Assembly: GCA_007133445.1 (NCBI GenBank) | Contig: SLMR01000103.1 | Location: 1 to 9,188 of the forward strand | DNA length: 9,188 bases | Direction: 5' to 3' | Source: Aquisalimonas sp. | GTDB taxonomy: Bacteria; Pseudomonadota; Gammaproteobacteria; Nitrococcales; Aquisalimonadaceae | Shown: positions 1 through 6,927 of the stretch, piece by piece | How positions within the stretch are numbered: position 1 is the first letter of the stretch | Layout: the number at the start of each line of letters is the position of its first letter | Notes under the pieces: generated by a model | Told to the model about the DNA's origin: nothing | Seen by the model: the letters and a program-made list of their open reading frames with translations, nothing else | Databases searched by the model: none | Translations under genes and position numbers: made by a program

Positions 1-8
1 CGTTTCGC

Positions 9-38
9 TTGATCATGCAATGCACCCCGCGCGATAGT
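9..38 (+). promoter_or_regulatory. Possible sigma70-type promoter for the DUF2845 gene
   Basis: TTGATC at 9-14 matches four of six -35 consensus bases, and GATAGT at 33-38 matches four of six -10 bases, with an 18-base spacer. A start of transcription near position 45 would leave a leader of about 15 bases before the ATG at 61. The match is weak and could be chance; it is listed because it is the only plausible promoter-like pair in the 60 bases before the first gene. Confidence 0.25.
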
Positions 39-60
39 AAGCCACTGTAGAAAAGACTGA

Positions 61-345
61 ATGGTAAAGGCCATGAAACGGGGTGTGACGGCGCTACTCG
101 TGTTGCTCGCTGCCGGCGCCGTGTCGGCGGATTCCATGCGCTGTGGCAATGACCTGGTGCTGAAAGGGGATCACGTCTCTGAAGTGCACAAGAAATGCGG
201 CGAGCCCGTGCGTAGCACTACCCTGGAAAACGAATTCGGGGCCACCATAGGCAAGCGCGAGATCTACGACAGTGCACACGGCAGCCGGGACCACCTGGTG
301 ACGTACCGCGACGAGCGCGTGATCTCCATCGAACGGCTCCGATAG
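61..345 (+). CDS. Small exported DUF2845 family protein
   Basis: A 94-residue secreted protein of unknown function. Residues 5-23 form a classical Sec signal peptide: MKR, a run of Leu/Val/Ala, then VSA just before Asp24, the probable signal peptidase I site. The mature part opens with the hallmark SMRCG (25-29), followed by an LVLKGD stretch and EVHKKCGEP (41-49). This pattern, with two conserved cysteines (Cys28 and Cys46) in a mature chain of about 70 residues, is the DUF2845 signature. The cysteines could form a disulfide in the periplasm (inference). The ATG at 73 would give a more typical signal peptide beginning MKRG; the ATG at 61 has only a weak purine-rich stretch (50-55) upstream, so the start is uncertain by four codons. 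The next gene begins 56 bases later on the same strand; nothing links them in function. Confidence 0.8.
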   Translation: MVKAMKRGVTALLVLLAAGAVSADSMRCGNDLVLKGDHVSEVHKKCGEPVRSTTLENEFGATIGKREIYDSAHGSRDHLVTYRDERVISIERLR

Positions 346-401
346 ACCGGACCGGAAATCAACCAGTCGGATCAACGGAATATCCCGGGGGTGCTTGCGG
401 G

Positions 402-1310
402 ATGAGCGCGGGAGAACGGCTTCCGGGAACGCCGGAGCCCACGTACACCATTGCCACCGATGCCGGCCTGCGCCTCGCGGCGGACGCCTGGGGTGCGCCC
501 GATGCGCCGCTGGTGATGCTGATGCACGGCGGCGGTCAGACCCGCCATGCCTGGAAGGGGGCCGGTGAGGCCCTCGGGGCGGCCGGGTACCGGGCGGTGG
601 CCTTCGATGCCCGCGGCCACGGTGACTCGGACTGGGCTGGCGACGGCGGTTACGAGCAGGGCGTCATGGTAGACGATCTCAACGCCGTCGTTCGCGCCTT
701 CGGTAATCGCCCGGCGGCCTTGGTGGGTGCCTCTATGGGGGGCGGTGTCGGTCTGCTGGCGGCAGGCGAGCGTCGCACGGAGGTCTCGGCCCTGGTGCTG
801 GTGGACATCGCACCGCAGCTGGAGCAGGACGGAGTTGCCAAGATCATGGCCTTCATGGAGCGCCATGCCGATGGTTTCGCCAGCCTTGACGACGTTGCCG
901 ATGCCATTCAGGGGTATCAGCCCCACCGCCGACGCAGCGTCAATCCCGAGGGGCTCGCGAAGAACGTGCGCCTGGGCGCGGACGGGCGCTATTACTGGCA
1001 CTGGGATCCGGCCTTCCTGCAGGTACGGCGCGACTTCCACCGGCGGCGCCAGCGCCTGGAGCAGAGCGCACGGCAGCTTCCGGTACCAACGCTGCTGGTA
1101 CGCGGGGCGCTCTCGGACGTGCTGAGCGAGGAGGGTGCCCAGGCGTTTCTCCGGGACTGCCCCCACGCAGAGTACGTGAACGTCCGCGAAGCGCGCCACA
1201 TGGTCGCCGGCGATGGCAACGACATCTTCCTCGACGCCGTGCGCGACTTCCTGGGCCGGGTCGTGACCCCAGGACACCTGGCGCGGCGAGCCGGGACGGC
1301 CACAAGATGA
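402..1310 (+). CDS. Alpha/beta hydrolase (first of an overlapping pair)
   Basis: A 302-residue cytoplasmic alpha/beta hydrolase; no signal peptide or membrane segment. The full fold signature is visible: the oxyanion-hole motif HGGG (42-45), the strand-4 motif FDARGHGDSD (68-77), the nucleophile elbow GASMGG (109-114) with Ser111, an acid after strand 7 (GALSD, Asp239) and a final His (ARHM, His266), giving a complete Ser-Asp-His triad. A cap region lies at about 140-215 and is rich in Arg and His (PHRRRS, RRDFHRRRQR). It probably cleaves an ester or a similar bond, but the substrate cannot be read from the sequence; haloperoxidase-like or epoxide-hydrolase-like annotations would be guesses. 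The ATG at 402 has only a weak GCGGG ribosome site. Its TGA overlaps the next hydrolase's ATG (ATGA, 1307-1310), so the two are very likely translated together. Confidence 0.88.
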   Translation: MSAGERLPGTPEPTYTIATDAGLRLAADAWGAPDAPLVMLMHGGGQTRHAWKGAGEALGAAGYRAVAFDARGHGDSDWAGDGGYEQGVMVDDLNAVVRAFGNRPAALVGASMGGGVGLLAAGERRTEVSALVLVDIAPQLEQDGVAKIMAFMERHADGFASLDDVADAIQGYQPHRRRSVNPEGLAKNVRLGADGRYYWHWDPAFLQVRRDFHRRRQRLEQSARQLPVPTLLVRGALSDVLSEEGAQAFLRDCPHAEYVNVREARHMVAGDGNDIFLDAVRDFLGRVVTPGHLARRAGTATR

Positions 1311-2179
1311 TGCCCGGGGAGCGGTACGTCCAGGCCAACGGCGTCTCCCTGTGCTGTTTCGAATGGCCGGCGACCCCGGAACGGCGCCATGAACCAGCGG
1401 TTCTGCTGGTGCATGCCACCGGGTTCCATGCCCGCTGCTGGGATCAGGTGGTGGCGCACCTGCCCGGGCGGCACGTTTACGCCGTGGACATGCGCGGCCA
1501 CGGGCGCAGCGACACGCGCGGCCCGCTGAGCTGGGATACATTCGGCGAGGATCTCTCCGAACTGGCCACCGCGCTGGGTTTGGACGGCGCCATCGGTGTT
1601 GGCCATTCCATGGGCGGGCACTCCCTCGTGCAGGCCGCTGCCGCCCATCCCGGTGCGTTCCGGGAACTGCTGCTGCTTGATCCGGTGATCTTCCCGCCGG
1701 ACTGGTACACTCCGGGCCAACCCCCGGGGGATTATCGTGAACATCCCACCGCACGCAGGCGCAACCAGTGGCCCTCCTGGCAGGCCATGTTCGAGCGCTT
1801 CAGGGACCGTTCCCCGTTTCGTGACTGGGATCCGGCCGTGCTGGAAGACTACTGTCGCTGGGGCCTGCTTCCCGACGAAGCAGGCGACGGGTACGTGCTG
1901 GCGTGCCCGCCTTGGGTAGAGGCGTCGATCTACGTGAACAGCCTTGGGGCGGATGTCCACCCGCTGCTCCCCGGCATCACCGTCCCGGTGACGGTGGTGC
2001 GCGCCAAGTCGCCGCCGGCGGAGCGGGAGAGCATGGATTTCTCCAGTTCGCCCGCCTGGGCCGGGCTGGCGGCGGCGTTTCCGCAGGGCCGGGATCTGCA
2101 CCTGGCCGAGCGCAGCCATTTCATCCCCATGGAAGACCCCGGGCTGGTCGCCCGCCTGATCGTTGACGGCACAAGCTGA
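1307..2179 (+). CDS. Alpha/beta hydrolase (second of an overlapping pair)
   Basis: A 290-residue cytoplasmic alpha/beta hydrolase. Visible motifs are the oxyanion turn HATGFH (36-41), DMRGHGRSD (61-69), the nucleophile elbow GHSMGG (99-104) with Ser101, and the C-terminal SHFIPMEDP (270-278) with His271. The place after strand 7 where the catalytic acid normally sits reads VVRAKSPP (230-237), with no Asp or Glu; Asp125 after strand 6, or Glu239/Glu241, would have to serve. The cap (about 130-215) is Trp-rich and unlike that of the gene before it, so the pair is not a recent tandem duplication. ATG codons at 1307 and 1310 are adjacent in frame; the first forms the ATGA overlap with the upstream stop. 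The substrate is unknown. Esterase, lactonase or C-C hydrolase are all possible. Confidence 0.87.
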   Translation: MMPGERYVQANGVSLCCFEWPATPERRHEPAVLLVHATGFHARCWDQVVAHLPGRHVYAVDMRGHGRSDTRGPLSWDTFGEDLSELATALGLDGAIGVGHSMGGHSLVQAAAAHPGAFRELLLLDPVIFPPDWYTPGQPPGDYREHPTARRRNQWPSWQAMFERFRDRSPFRDWDPAVLEDYCRWGLLPDEAGDGYVLACPPWVEASIYVNSLGADVHPLLPGITVPVTVVRAKSPPAERESMDFSSSPAWAGLAAAFPQGRDLHLAERSHFIPMEDPGLVARLIVDGTS

Positions 2180-2273
2180 TCTGTGTCAACTCGGTTCCTC
2201 CCTTAAGTGATAGTCTCGTGCCTGAAGCTGGACACGGCATGGCCAGAGCGTCATGCGCGCGCAGCGCCGGAGC

Positions 2274-2282
2274 AAAGGGGGG
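2274..2282 (+). promoter_or_regulatory. Ribosome binding site that decides the ATPase start
   Basis: AAAGGGGGG lies three bases before the GTG at 2286 and inside the longer reading frame that begins at ATG 2253. Such a purine block so close to a GTG, together with family N-termini that begin only about 10-15 residues before the conserved WY/WHALS segment, argues that translation starts at 2286, not at 2253. Confidence 0.6.
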
Positions 2283-2285
2283 AAC

Positions 2286-5006
2286 GTGTCGCAGCGGGAA
2301 CAGGCCGATGAACCACAGGGCTGGTATGCCCGCTCCGCTCAGGATGCGCTCGAGTCGCTGGAGTCCCACCAGGAGGGGCTGTCCACCAGCGAGGCCGAGC
2401 GGCGCCGCGAACATTATGGTGAGAACCGGCTGAAACCGCCGGAGAAAGCGGGACCGCTGGTCCGCTTCCTGCGCCACTTCCACAACATCCTGATCTACAT
2501 CCTCATGGCGGCGGCCCTGGGCACGGCGTTGCTCGGCCACTGGGTGGATACCGGCGTGATCCTCGCCGTGGTCCTGATCAACACCCTGATCGGCTTCATC
2601 CAGGAGGGACGTGCCGAAAAGGCGCTGGATGCCATCCGCCAGATGCTCTCGCCCACGGCGCTGGTGATCCGTGACGGCCAGCGGCGGGAGATTCCCGCAG
2701 ACCAGATCGTCCCCGGCGATGCCGTGCTGCTCCAGGCTGGGGACAAGGTGCCGGCGGACCTGCGGCTGCTGCACGTCAAGAACCTGCGCATCGAAGAAGC
2801 CGTGCTCACGGGCGAGTCGGTGCCGGTGGAGAAGTCCACGGATGCAGTGGCCGAGGACGCCGATCTCGGTGACCGCGCCTGCATGGCCTACTCCGGGACC
2901 CTGGTCACCTTCGGCCGTGCCACTGGGCTGGTGGTGGCCACCGGCGAGGAGACCGAGATCGGCCGCATCTCGGGCATGCTCAGCGAGGTCGAGGGGCTGG
3001 AAACGCCCCTGGTTCGGCAGATGGAGCAGTTCGGCCGCTGGCTGGCAGTGGTCATTATTGCGATTTCCGCGCTGACCTTCGCCTTTGGCTACTGGGTGCG
3101 CAGCTACCCCCTGGACGAGATGTTTCTGGCCGCCGCCAGTCTGGCGGTGTCCACCATTCCCGAAGGCCTGCCGGCCATCATGACCATCGCCCTGGCCATC
3201 GGCGTGCAGAAAATGGCCAAGCGCAATGCGATCATCCGCCGGCTGCCCGGCGTAGAAACCCTGGGTTCGGTGTCGGTGATCTGCTCGGACAAGACCGGCA
3301 CGCTCACCCGCAACGAGATGACGGTCCAGTCCGTGGCAATGGCGGGGGACCTGGTGGACGTGGACGGCGTGGGCTACAGCCCTGAAGGCGGCTTCCGGCG
3401 TGACGACGCCGTCATTGAGGCAGATGCCGAACCGGTGCTCGCGGAAACAGTGCTCGCCGGCATGCTCTGCAACGACGCCCAGCTCTACCGTCGCGACGGC
3501 GACTGGGTCATGGAGGGTGACCCCACCGAAGGCGCGCTCATGACCCTCGCCCATAAGGCGGGGCTGGATCCGGAGCAGAGCCGGCACGAGCGACCGCGAA
3601 CGGATGCCATCCCGTTCGAGTCCGATCACAAGTACATGGCCACGCTGCATCACGATCACCAGGGGCAGGGTGTCATCTACCTGAAAGGCGCGCCGGAGCG
3701 GGTGCTGTCCCTGTGCCAGACGCAGGTCGCGGCCGATGGCGAGGCCCCGCTCGACGAGGGACACTGGCGCGAGGTGATGGACACCATCGCCGGGCGCGGT
3801 CAGCGGCTGCTGGCCGTGGCCCGCCGTCATACAGGCGCCGAGCAGGTGAGCCTGAACTACGACGATGTCGAGGGTGGCGGGTTCGCCATGCTGGCCGTGC
3901 TCGGCATCATGGATCCGCCCCGCGACGAGGCCATCAGCGCCGTGGCCGAGTGTGCCGAGGCGGGTGTGCGAGTGAAGATGATCACCGGCGATCACCTGAT
4001 TACCGCCAGTGCCGTGGGGCGGTTGCTCGGGATCGGCGGCAACGGCCGCGCCATGGCCGGGCATGAGCTCGATGAGCTGGATGATGCGGGTCTGCGGGAA
4101 GCGGTATCGAGCACCGATGTCTTCGCGCGCACCACCCCGGAGCACAAGCTGCGCCTGGTGGAGGCGTTGCAGGGTGGCGGTGGCATCGTTGCCATGACCG
4201 GCGACGGCGTCAATGACGCGCCGGCCCTGAAACGCGCCGACGTGGGCGTGGCCATGGGCAACAAGGGCACCGAGGCGGCCAAGGAAGCCTCCGAGATGGT
4301 GCTCGCCGATGACAACTTCGCCTCCATTGCCCACGCGGTGGAGGAGGGGCGCACGGTCTACGACAACATCCGCAAGGCCATCCTGCACATGCTGCCCACC
4401 AATGCCGGGCAGTCGCTGACCATCATGATGGCCATCCTCATGGGGCTGGCGTTGCCCCTGACGCCTGTGCAGGTCCTGTGGGTGAACATGGTCACCTCGG
4501 TGACCCTCGCCATGGCGCTGGCCTTCGAGCCCAGCGAGCCCGGCGTCATGCGCCGGCCGCCACGGGATCCCGCGGCGCCGTTACTGTCCGGGTTTCTGCT
4601 CTGGCGGATCCCGTTCGTGGCTATTCTGCTGTGGCTCGGGACGTTCGGCCACTTCGTCTGGATGGAGGCCGTTGTCGGTGCGGCGGATGACGTCGCCCGG
4701 ACCGTTGCGATCAATACCCTGGTGGCCGGTCAGGCGTTCTACCTGCTCAACCTGCGACTGATCCACCAGCCGGTGCTGGTGGGCGGCGCGCTGCTGCGCA
4801 GCCGGGCCATGTGGCTCGCCATCGGTGTGCTGATCCTGCTGCAGATCGCGTTCACTTACGCGCCGGTGATGCATACACTCTTCGGGACCACCGCGATCGG
4901 TGCCGACGACTGGGCGCGCATTCTCATCTTCGGCGTGGCCGTGTTCGTGATCGTGGAACTCGAGAAGATGGTGCTGCGGCGGTTGTCGTGGGTGCAGACA
5001 GGGTAG
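2286..5006 (+). CDS. P-type cation-transporting ATPase, P2-like, with altered ion-site residues
   Basis: A 906-residue inner-membrane cation pump driven by ATP through a phospho-aspartate. Numbered from the GTG start: an N-terminal cation-ATPase domain (about 13-70, ending in a YGENRL motif), M1-M2 (67-105), actuator domain with TGES (175-178), M3-M4 (251-308) with PEGL (Glu293), phosphorylation motif DKTGT (Asp335), nucleotide-domain KGAPE (467-471), TGDH (567-570), hinge TGDGVNDAP (638-646), and M5-M10 (about 702-895). Ten membrane segments and the length match P2 (SERCA/PMR1-like) pumps. The ion site is unusual: M5 has NAGQ (Asn706, Gln709) and M6 has NMVTS (Asn734, Thr737, Ser738), where SERCA has Asn/Glu and Asn/Thr/Asp; M8 (806-824) has no acidic residue. 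Ca2+ specificity is therefore doubtful. No N-terminal CxxC metal-binding domain is present, so a Cu/Zn/Cd P1B pump is excluded. It is the first gene of the cluster; the next start is 4 bases away. ATG 2253 is a possible alternative start. Confidence 0.93.
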   Translation: MSQREQADEPQGWYARSAQDALESLESHQEGLSTSEAERRREHYGENRLKPPEKAGPLVRFLRHFHNILIYILMAAALGTALLGHWVDTGVILAVVLINTLIGFIQEGRAEKALDAIRQMLSPTALVIRDGQRREIPADQIVPGDAVLLQAGDKVPADLRLLHVKNLRIEEAVLTGESVPVEKSTDAVAEDADLGDRACMAYSGTLVTFGRATGLVVATGEETEIGRISGMLSEVEGLETPLVRQMEQFGRWLAVVIIAISALTFAFGYWVRSYPLDEMFLAAASLAVSTIPEGLPAIMTIALAIGVQKMAKRNAIIRRLPGVETLGSVSVICSDKTGTLTRNEMTVQSVAMAGDLVDVDGVGYSPEGGFRRDDAVIEADAEPVLAETVLAGMLCNDAQLYRRDGDWVMEGDPTEGALMTLAHKAGLDPEQSRHERPRTDAIPFESDHKYMATLHHDHQGQGVIYLKGAPERVLSLCQTQVAADGEAPLDEGHWREVMDTIAGRGQRLLAVARRHTGAEQVSLNYDDVEGGGFAMLAVLGIMDPPRDEAISAVAECAEAGVRVKMITGDHLITASAVGRLLGIGGNGRAMAGHELDELDDAGLREAVSSTDVFARTTPEHKLRLVEALQGGGGIVAMTGDGVNDAPALKRADVGVAMGNKGTEAAKEASEMVLADDNFASIAHAVEEGRTVYDNIRKAILHMLPTNAGQSLTIMMAILMGLALPLTPVQVLWVNMVTSVTLAMALAFEPSEPGVMRRPPRDPAAPLLSGFLLWRIPFVAILLWLGTFGHFVWMEAVVGAADDVARTVAINTLVAGQAFYLLNLRLIHQPVLVGGALLRSRAMWLAIGVLILLQIAFTYAPVMHTLFGTTAIGADDWARILIFGVAVFVIVELEKMVLRRLSWVQTG

Positions 5007-5010
5007 GGCC

Positions 5011-5379
5011 ATGGCGGATGACACGGCACAGGGCGCCTCGCTGCTGATCGCGGCGGTGGCCGACGAACTGGAGGAGGCGGCGCTGGCCATCGCCCGGGAA
5101 GAGGGTGCCCGCGGCGTTACCATCCTGCCGTCCAGGGGCATCGGCTTTCCCGAGCACATCACGTTTCTCGGTGTCACCTATCGGGGGATCGGCGTGGTGT
5201 TGCTCTGGGTGCTGGACGGCGAGCGGGCGACGCGCATCGCAGGACGTCTGAACCGCGAGCTGGATCTGTTGCGACCATTCCAGGGGCTCGCGTTCGTGGC
5301 GCCGGTGGATGCCGCCGGCGGCATTGACCCCGCCGCCATCCGTCAACACCTGGGCGATGACCCGTCTGACGCGGAGTAG
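5011..5379 (+). CDS. PII-like small regulatory protein, first copy
   Basis: A 122-residue soluble protein with a PII-like ferredoxin-fold pattern: strand (LLIAAVADEL), helix (21-33), strand GVTIL (35-39), SRGIG (41-45) matching the place of the VRGFG element of classical PII, a short loop (46-51), strand VVLLWVL (62-68), helix (70-85) and strand GLAFVAP (92-98). By hand alignment it is about 42% identical (41 of 97) to the second copy at 6924, with no gaps. The T-loop is far shorter than in GlnB/GlnK, and the TGKIGDGKI nucleotide-binding B-loop motif is absent, so uridylylation or classical ATP/2-oxoglutarate sensing should not be assumed. Classical PII and SbtB proteins are trimers that act on membrane transporters; lying between the ATPase and DUF1538 genes, this protein probably regulates one of them (inference). 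The start follows CAGGG at 4999-5003 and lies 4 bases after the ATPase stop. Confidence 0.78.
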   Translation: MADDTAQGASLLIAAVADELEEAALAIAREEGARGVTILPSRGIGFPEHITFLGVTYRGIGVVLLWVLDGERATRIAGRLNRELDLLRPFQGLAFVAPVDAAGGIDPAAIRQHLGDDPSDAE

Positions 5380-5383
5380 CACC

Positions 5384-5419
5384 ATGCGGACAGCAGCAGA
5401 GGAATCCTGCGGCCAGTGA
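5384..5419 (+). other. Possible 11-codon leader ORF before the DUF1538 gene
   Basis: ATG at 5384 opens an 11-codon frame (MRTAAEESCGQ) whose TGA at 5417-5419 overlaps the GTG start of the DUF1538 gene as GTGA. It lies in the only sizeable gap in the cluster. Its start has no clear ribosome site of its own, and the purine stretch AGAGGA at 5398-5403 inside it is 12 bases from the GTG, rather far. A translated leader ending on the GTG could bring ribosomes to that start. It may equally be chance; no conservation can be judged here. Confidence 0.25.
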
Positions 5420-6927
5420 ATCAGCTCCGGGAATTCTACGGCATCCTCAAGCATGCCTTCCGCAACCTCTTGCCCATCATCGCCGTGGTGAGCTTCTTCC
5501 AGTTCGCGGTGATGCAGGAAGTGCCGGACGGGCTGCTCTCCATGGTGGTGGGGCTTGGCATCGTGGTGCTGGGGGTGGCGCTGTTCCTGCAGGGGCTTGA
5601 GCTCGGCATCTTCCCCATCGGCAAGAACCTCTCCAACCAGTTGGCGCGGCGGGGCTCGCTGGTTCTGCTGATGCTGTTCGGGTTCTGCCTGGGCTTTTCC
5701 GCGGTGATCGCCGAGCCGGCCCTGATCGCGGTGGCGGACCAGGCCGAGGTGATCAGCGAGGGGCGGGTGAACGCGTTCACGCTGCGGGTGCTGGTGGCGA
5801 CCTCCGTGGGCGCGGTTGTGGGGCTTGGCATCGTGCGCATCATCCTCGGCCACAGCCTGCACTGGTACATGATCGCCGGCTATCTGGTCGTGGTGCTGGT
5901 GACCTTCTTTGCGCCTGAGGAGATCGTGGGGCTGGCCTACGACTCCGGCGGCGTGACCACCAACATCGTCACCGTGCCGTTGATCGCCGCGCTCGGTATC
6001 GGCCTGGCCGTCTCCATCCGCGGCCGTACTGCGCTCATGCACGGCTTCGGGCTGGTGGCGCTGGCGGTGATGGTGCCCATGATCTCCGTGCAGCTCTACG
6101 GCATCGTGGTTTACACCTTCGGCGAGACCGGCGACGTGGCCGGAAACGGGCTGGCGATGGAGGCGGATACCGACGGCGTGGCCGACCCGGTGGCCGGCAG
6201 TGTGGCGCTTGGCATGTTAAGGGACCTGCTGGCAATGATCCGGGACGTGCTGCCCATCATTGCCGTGGTGCTGGTTTTCCAGTACCTGGTGATCCGCAAG
6301 CATATCGCCCACCTGCACAAGGTCATGGTGGGCTTCGTGCTGGTGATCGTCGGCCTGTACGCCTTTGTGGTGGGGCTCAAGCTCGGGCTCTTCCCGATTG
6401 GCGAGAGCATGGCCGAGCAGCTCATCGCCCGGGAGCAGATCCTGTTCGTGTACCTGTTCGCCTTCTGTATCGGCTTCGCCACCACCATGGCCGAGCCGGC
6501 GCTCATCGCCATCGGCGAGAAGGCGGAGGAGGCGGCCAAGGGGCAGCTCAAGGGCAACGTCATCCGGGTGCTGGTGGCCGCCGGTGTTGCAATCGGCATC
6601 ACCGTGGGCGTGCACCGCATCATCACCGGCGACTCCATCCACTACTACATAATGGGCGGCTACGCGCTGGTGATCCTGCTCACCTGGCTGTCGCCGAAGT
6701 ACATCGTGGCCCTGGCCTTTGATCTCGGCGGGGTGACCACCTCGGAGGTGACCGTGCCCCTGGTCACGGCCCTGGGCATCGGCCTGGCCACCCACATCGA
6801 GGGGCGCAGCGTGCTCATCGACGGCTTCGGACTGATCGCGTTCGCGTCCATTTTCCCGATCATTACCGTCATGCTCTACGCTATCGCCGTGGAGCTCGTC
6901 AGCAAGGCGAGAGGAGGTGCAACATGA
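5416..6927 (+). CDS. DUF1538 membrane protein with two tandem DUF1538 domains
   Basis: A 503-residue polytopic inner-membrane protein, a probable transporter or channel of unknown substrate. It consists of two DUF1538 copies (about 5-234 and 265-494) joined by an acidic, Gly-rich linker (235-262). The copies align without gaps at a constant offset of 260 residues: LPIIAVV (19/279), FPIG (66/326), AEPALIA (99/359), RVLVA (124/384), DxGGVTT (176/436), VTVPL (185/445) and HGFGL/DGFGL (209/469). Each copy has about six or seven hydrophobic segments. Polar residues repeated inside or next to membrane segments (Glu100/Glu360, Arg124/Arg384, His149/His409, Asp176/Asp436) are candidates for a transport site. 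PII-like genes lie immediately before and after. The start is GTG at 5416; the next in-frame Met is 32 codons on and would remove the first membrane helix. The stop overlaps the next ATG. Calling it a transporter is inference from topology and neighbours. Confidence 0.88.
   Translation: MNQLREFYGILKHAFRNLLPIIAVVSFFQFAVMQEVPDGLLSMVVGLGIVVLGVALFLQGLELGIFPIGKNLSNQLARRGSLVLLMLFGFCLGFSAVIAEPALIAVADQAEVISEGRVNAFTLRVLVATSVGAVVGLGIVRIILGHSLHWYMIAGYLVVVLVTFFAPEEIVGLAYDSGGVTTNIVTVPLIAALGIGLAVSIRGRTALMHGFGLVALAVMVPMISVQLYGIVVYTFGETGDVAGNGLAMEADTDGVADPVAGSVALGMLRDLLAMIRDVLPIIAVVLVFQYLVIRKHIAHLHKVMVGFVLVIVGLYAFVVGLKLGLFPIGESMAEQLIAREQILFVYLFAFCIGFATTMAEPALIAIGEKAEEAAKGQLKGNVIRVLVAAGVAIGITVGVHRIITGDSIHYYIMGGYALVILLTWLSPKYIVALAFDLGGVTTSEVTVPLVTALGIGLATHIEGRSVLIDGFGLIAFASIFPIITVMLYAIAVELVSKARGGAT
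6911..6919 (+). promoter_or_regulatory. Near-perfect Shine-Dalgarno for the second PII-like gene
   Basis: GAGGAGGTG lies four bases before the ATG at 6924, within the last codons of the DUF1538 gene. It is the strongest ribosome site in the cluster, matching the 3' end of 16S rRNA over at least seven bases. With the ATGA overlap it suggests that this PII-like protein is made at least as efficiently as the membrane protein before it, and perhaps in excess. Confidence 0.7.

Noticed and set aside
992..2119. Long minus-strand frame opposite the two hydrolases
   Set aside because: Low-complexity Arg/Pro/Gly-rich translation opposite two well-supported genes; no motif and no ribosome site of note.
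2163..2214. Promoter for the ATPase operon (TTGACG at 2163, or GATAGT at 2209)
   Set aside because: TTGACG has no acceptable -10 at 16-18 bases, and GATAGT has no acceptable -35. A promoter probably exists in or before the 106-base gap, but I cannot place it.
2253..2285. ATG at 2253 as the ATPase start
   Set aside because: It has no good ribosome site, and the strong AAAGGGGGG just before GTG 2286 would lie inside the gene; family N-termini fit the shorter form. Not fully excluded.
2121..4388. A 755-codon open frame on the minus strand opposite the ATPase gene
   Set aside because: It is antisense to an unmistakable P-type ATPase, is rich in His, Gln, Arg and Gly with no recognisable domain, and is the expected by-product of high-GC codon usage.
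5548..5835. An 18-base direct repeat (5548-5565 and 5818-5835) inside the DUF1538 gene
   Set aside because: Both copies encode VGLGIV in membrane helices using the same favoured codons; they are not at the 780-base register of the duplication, so chance and codon bias suffice.
4924..6042. Minus-strand frame of 372 codons opposite the first PII-like and DUF1538 genes
   Set aside because: His/Asp/Gln-rich translation typical of an antisense shadow of membrane-protein codons; the plus strand has full family motifs.
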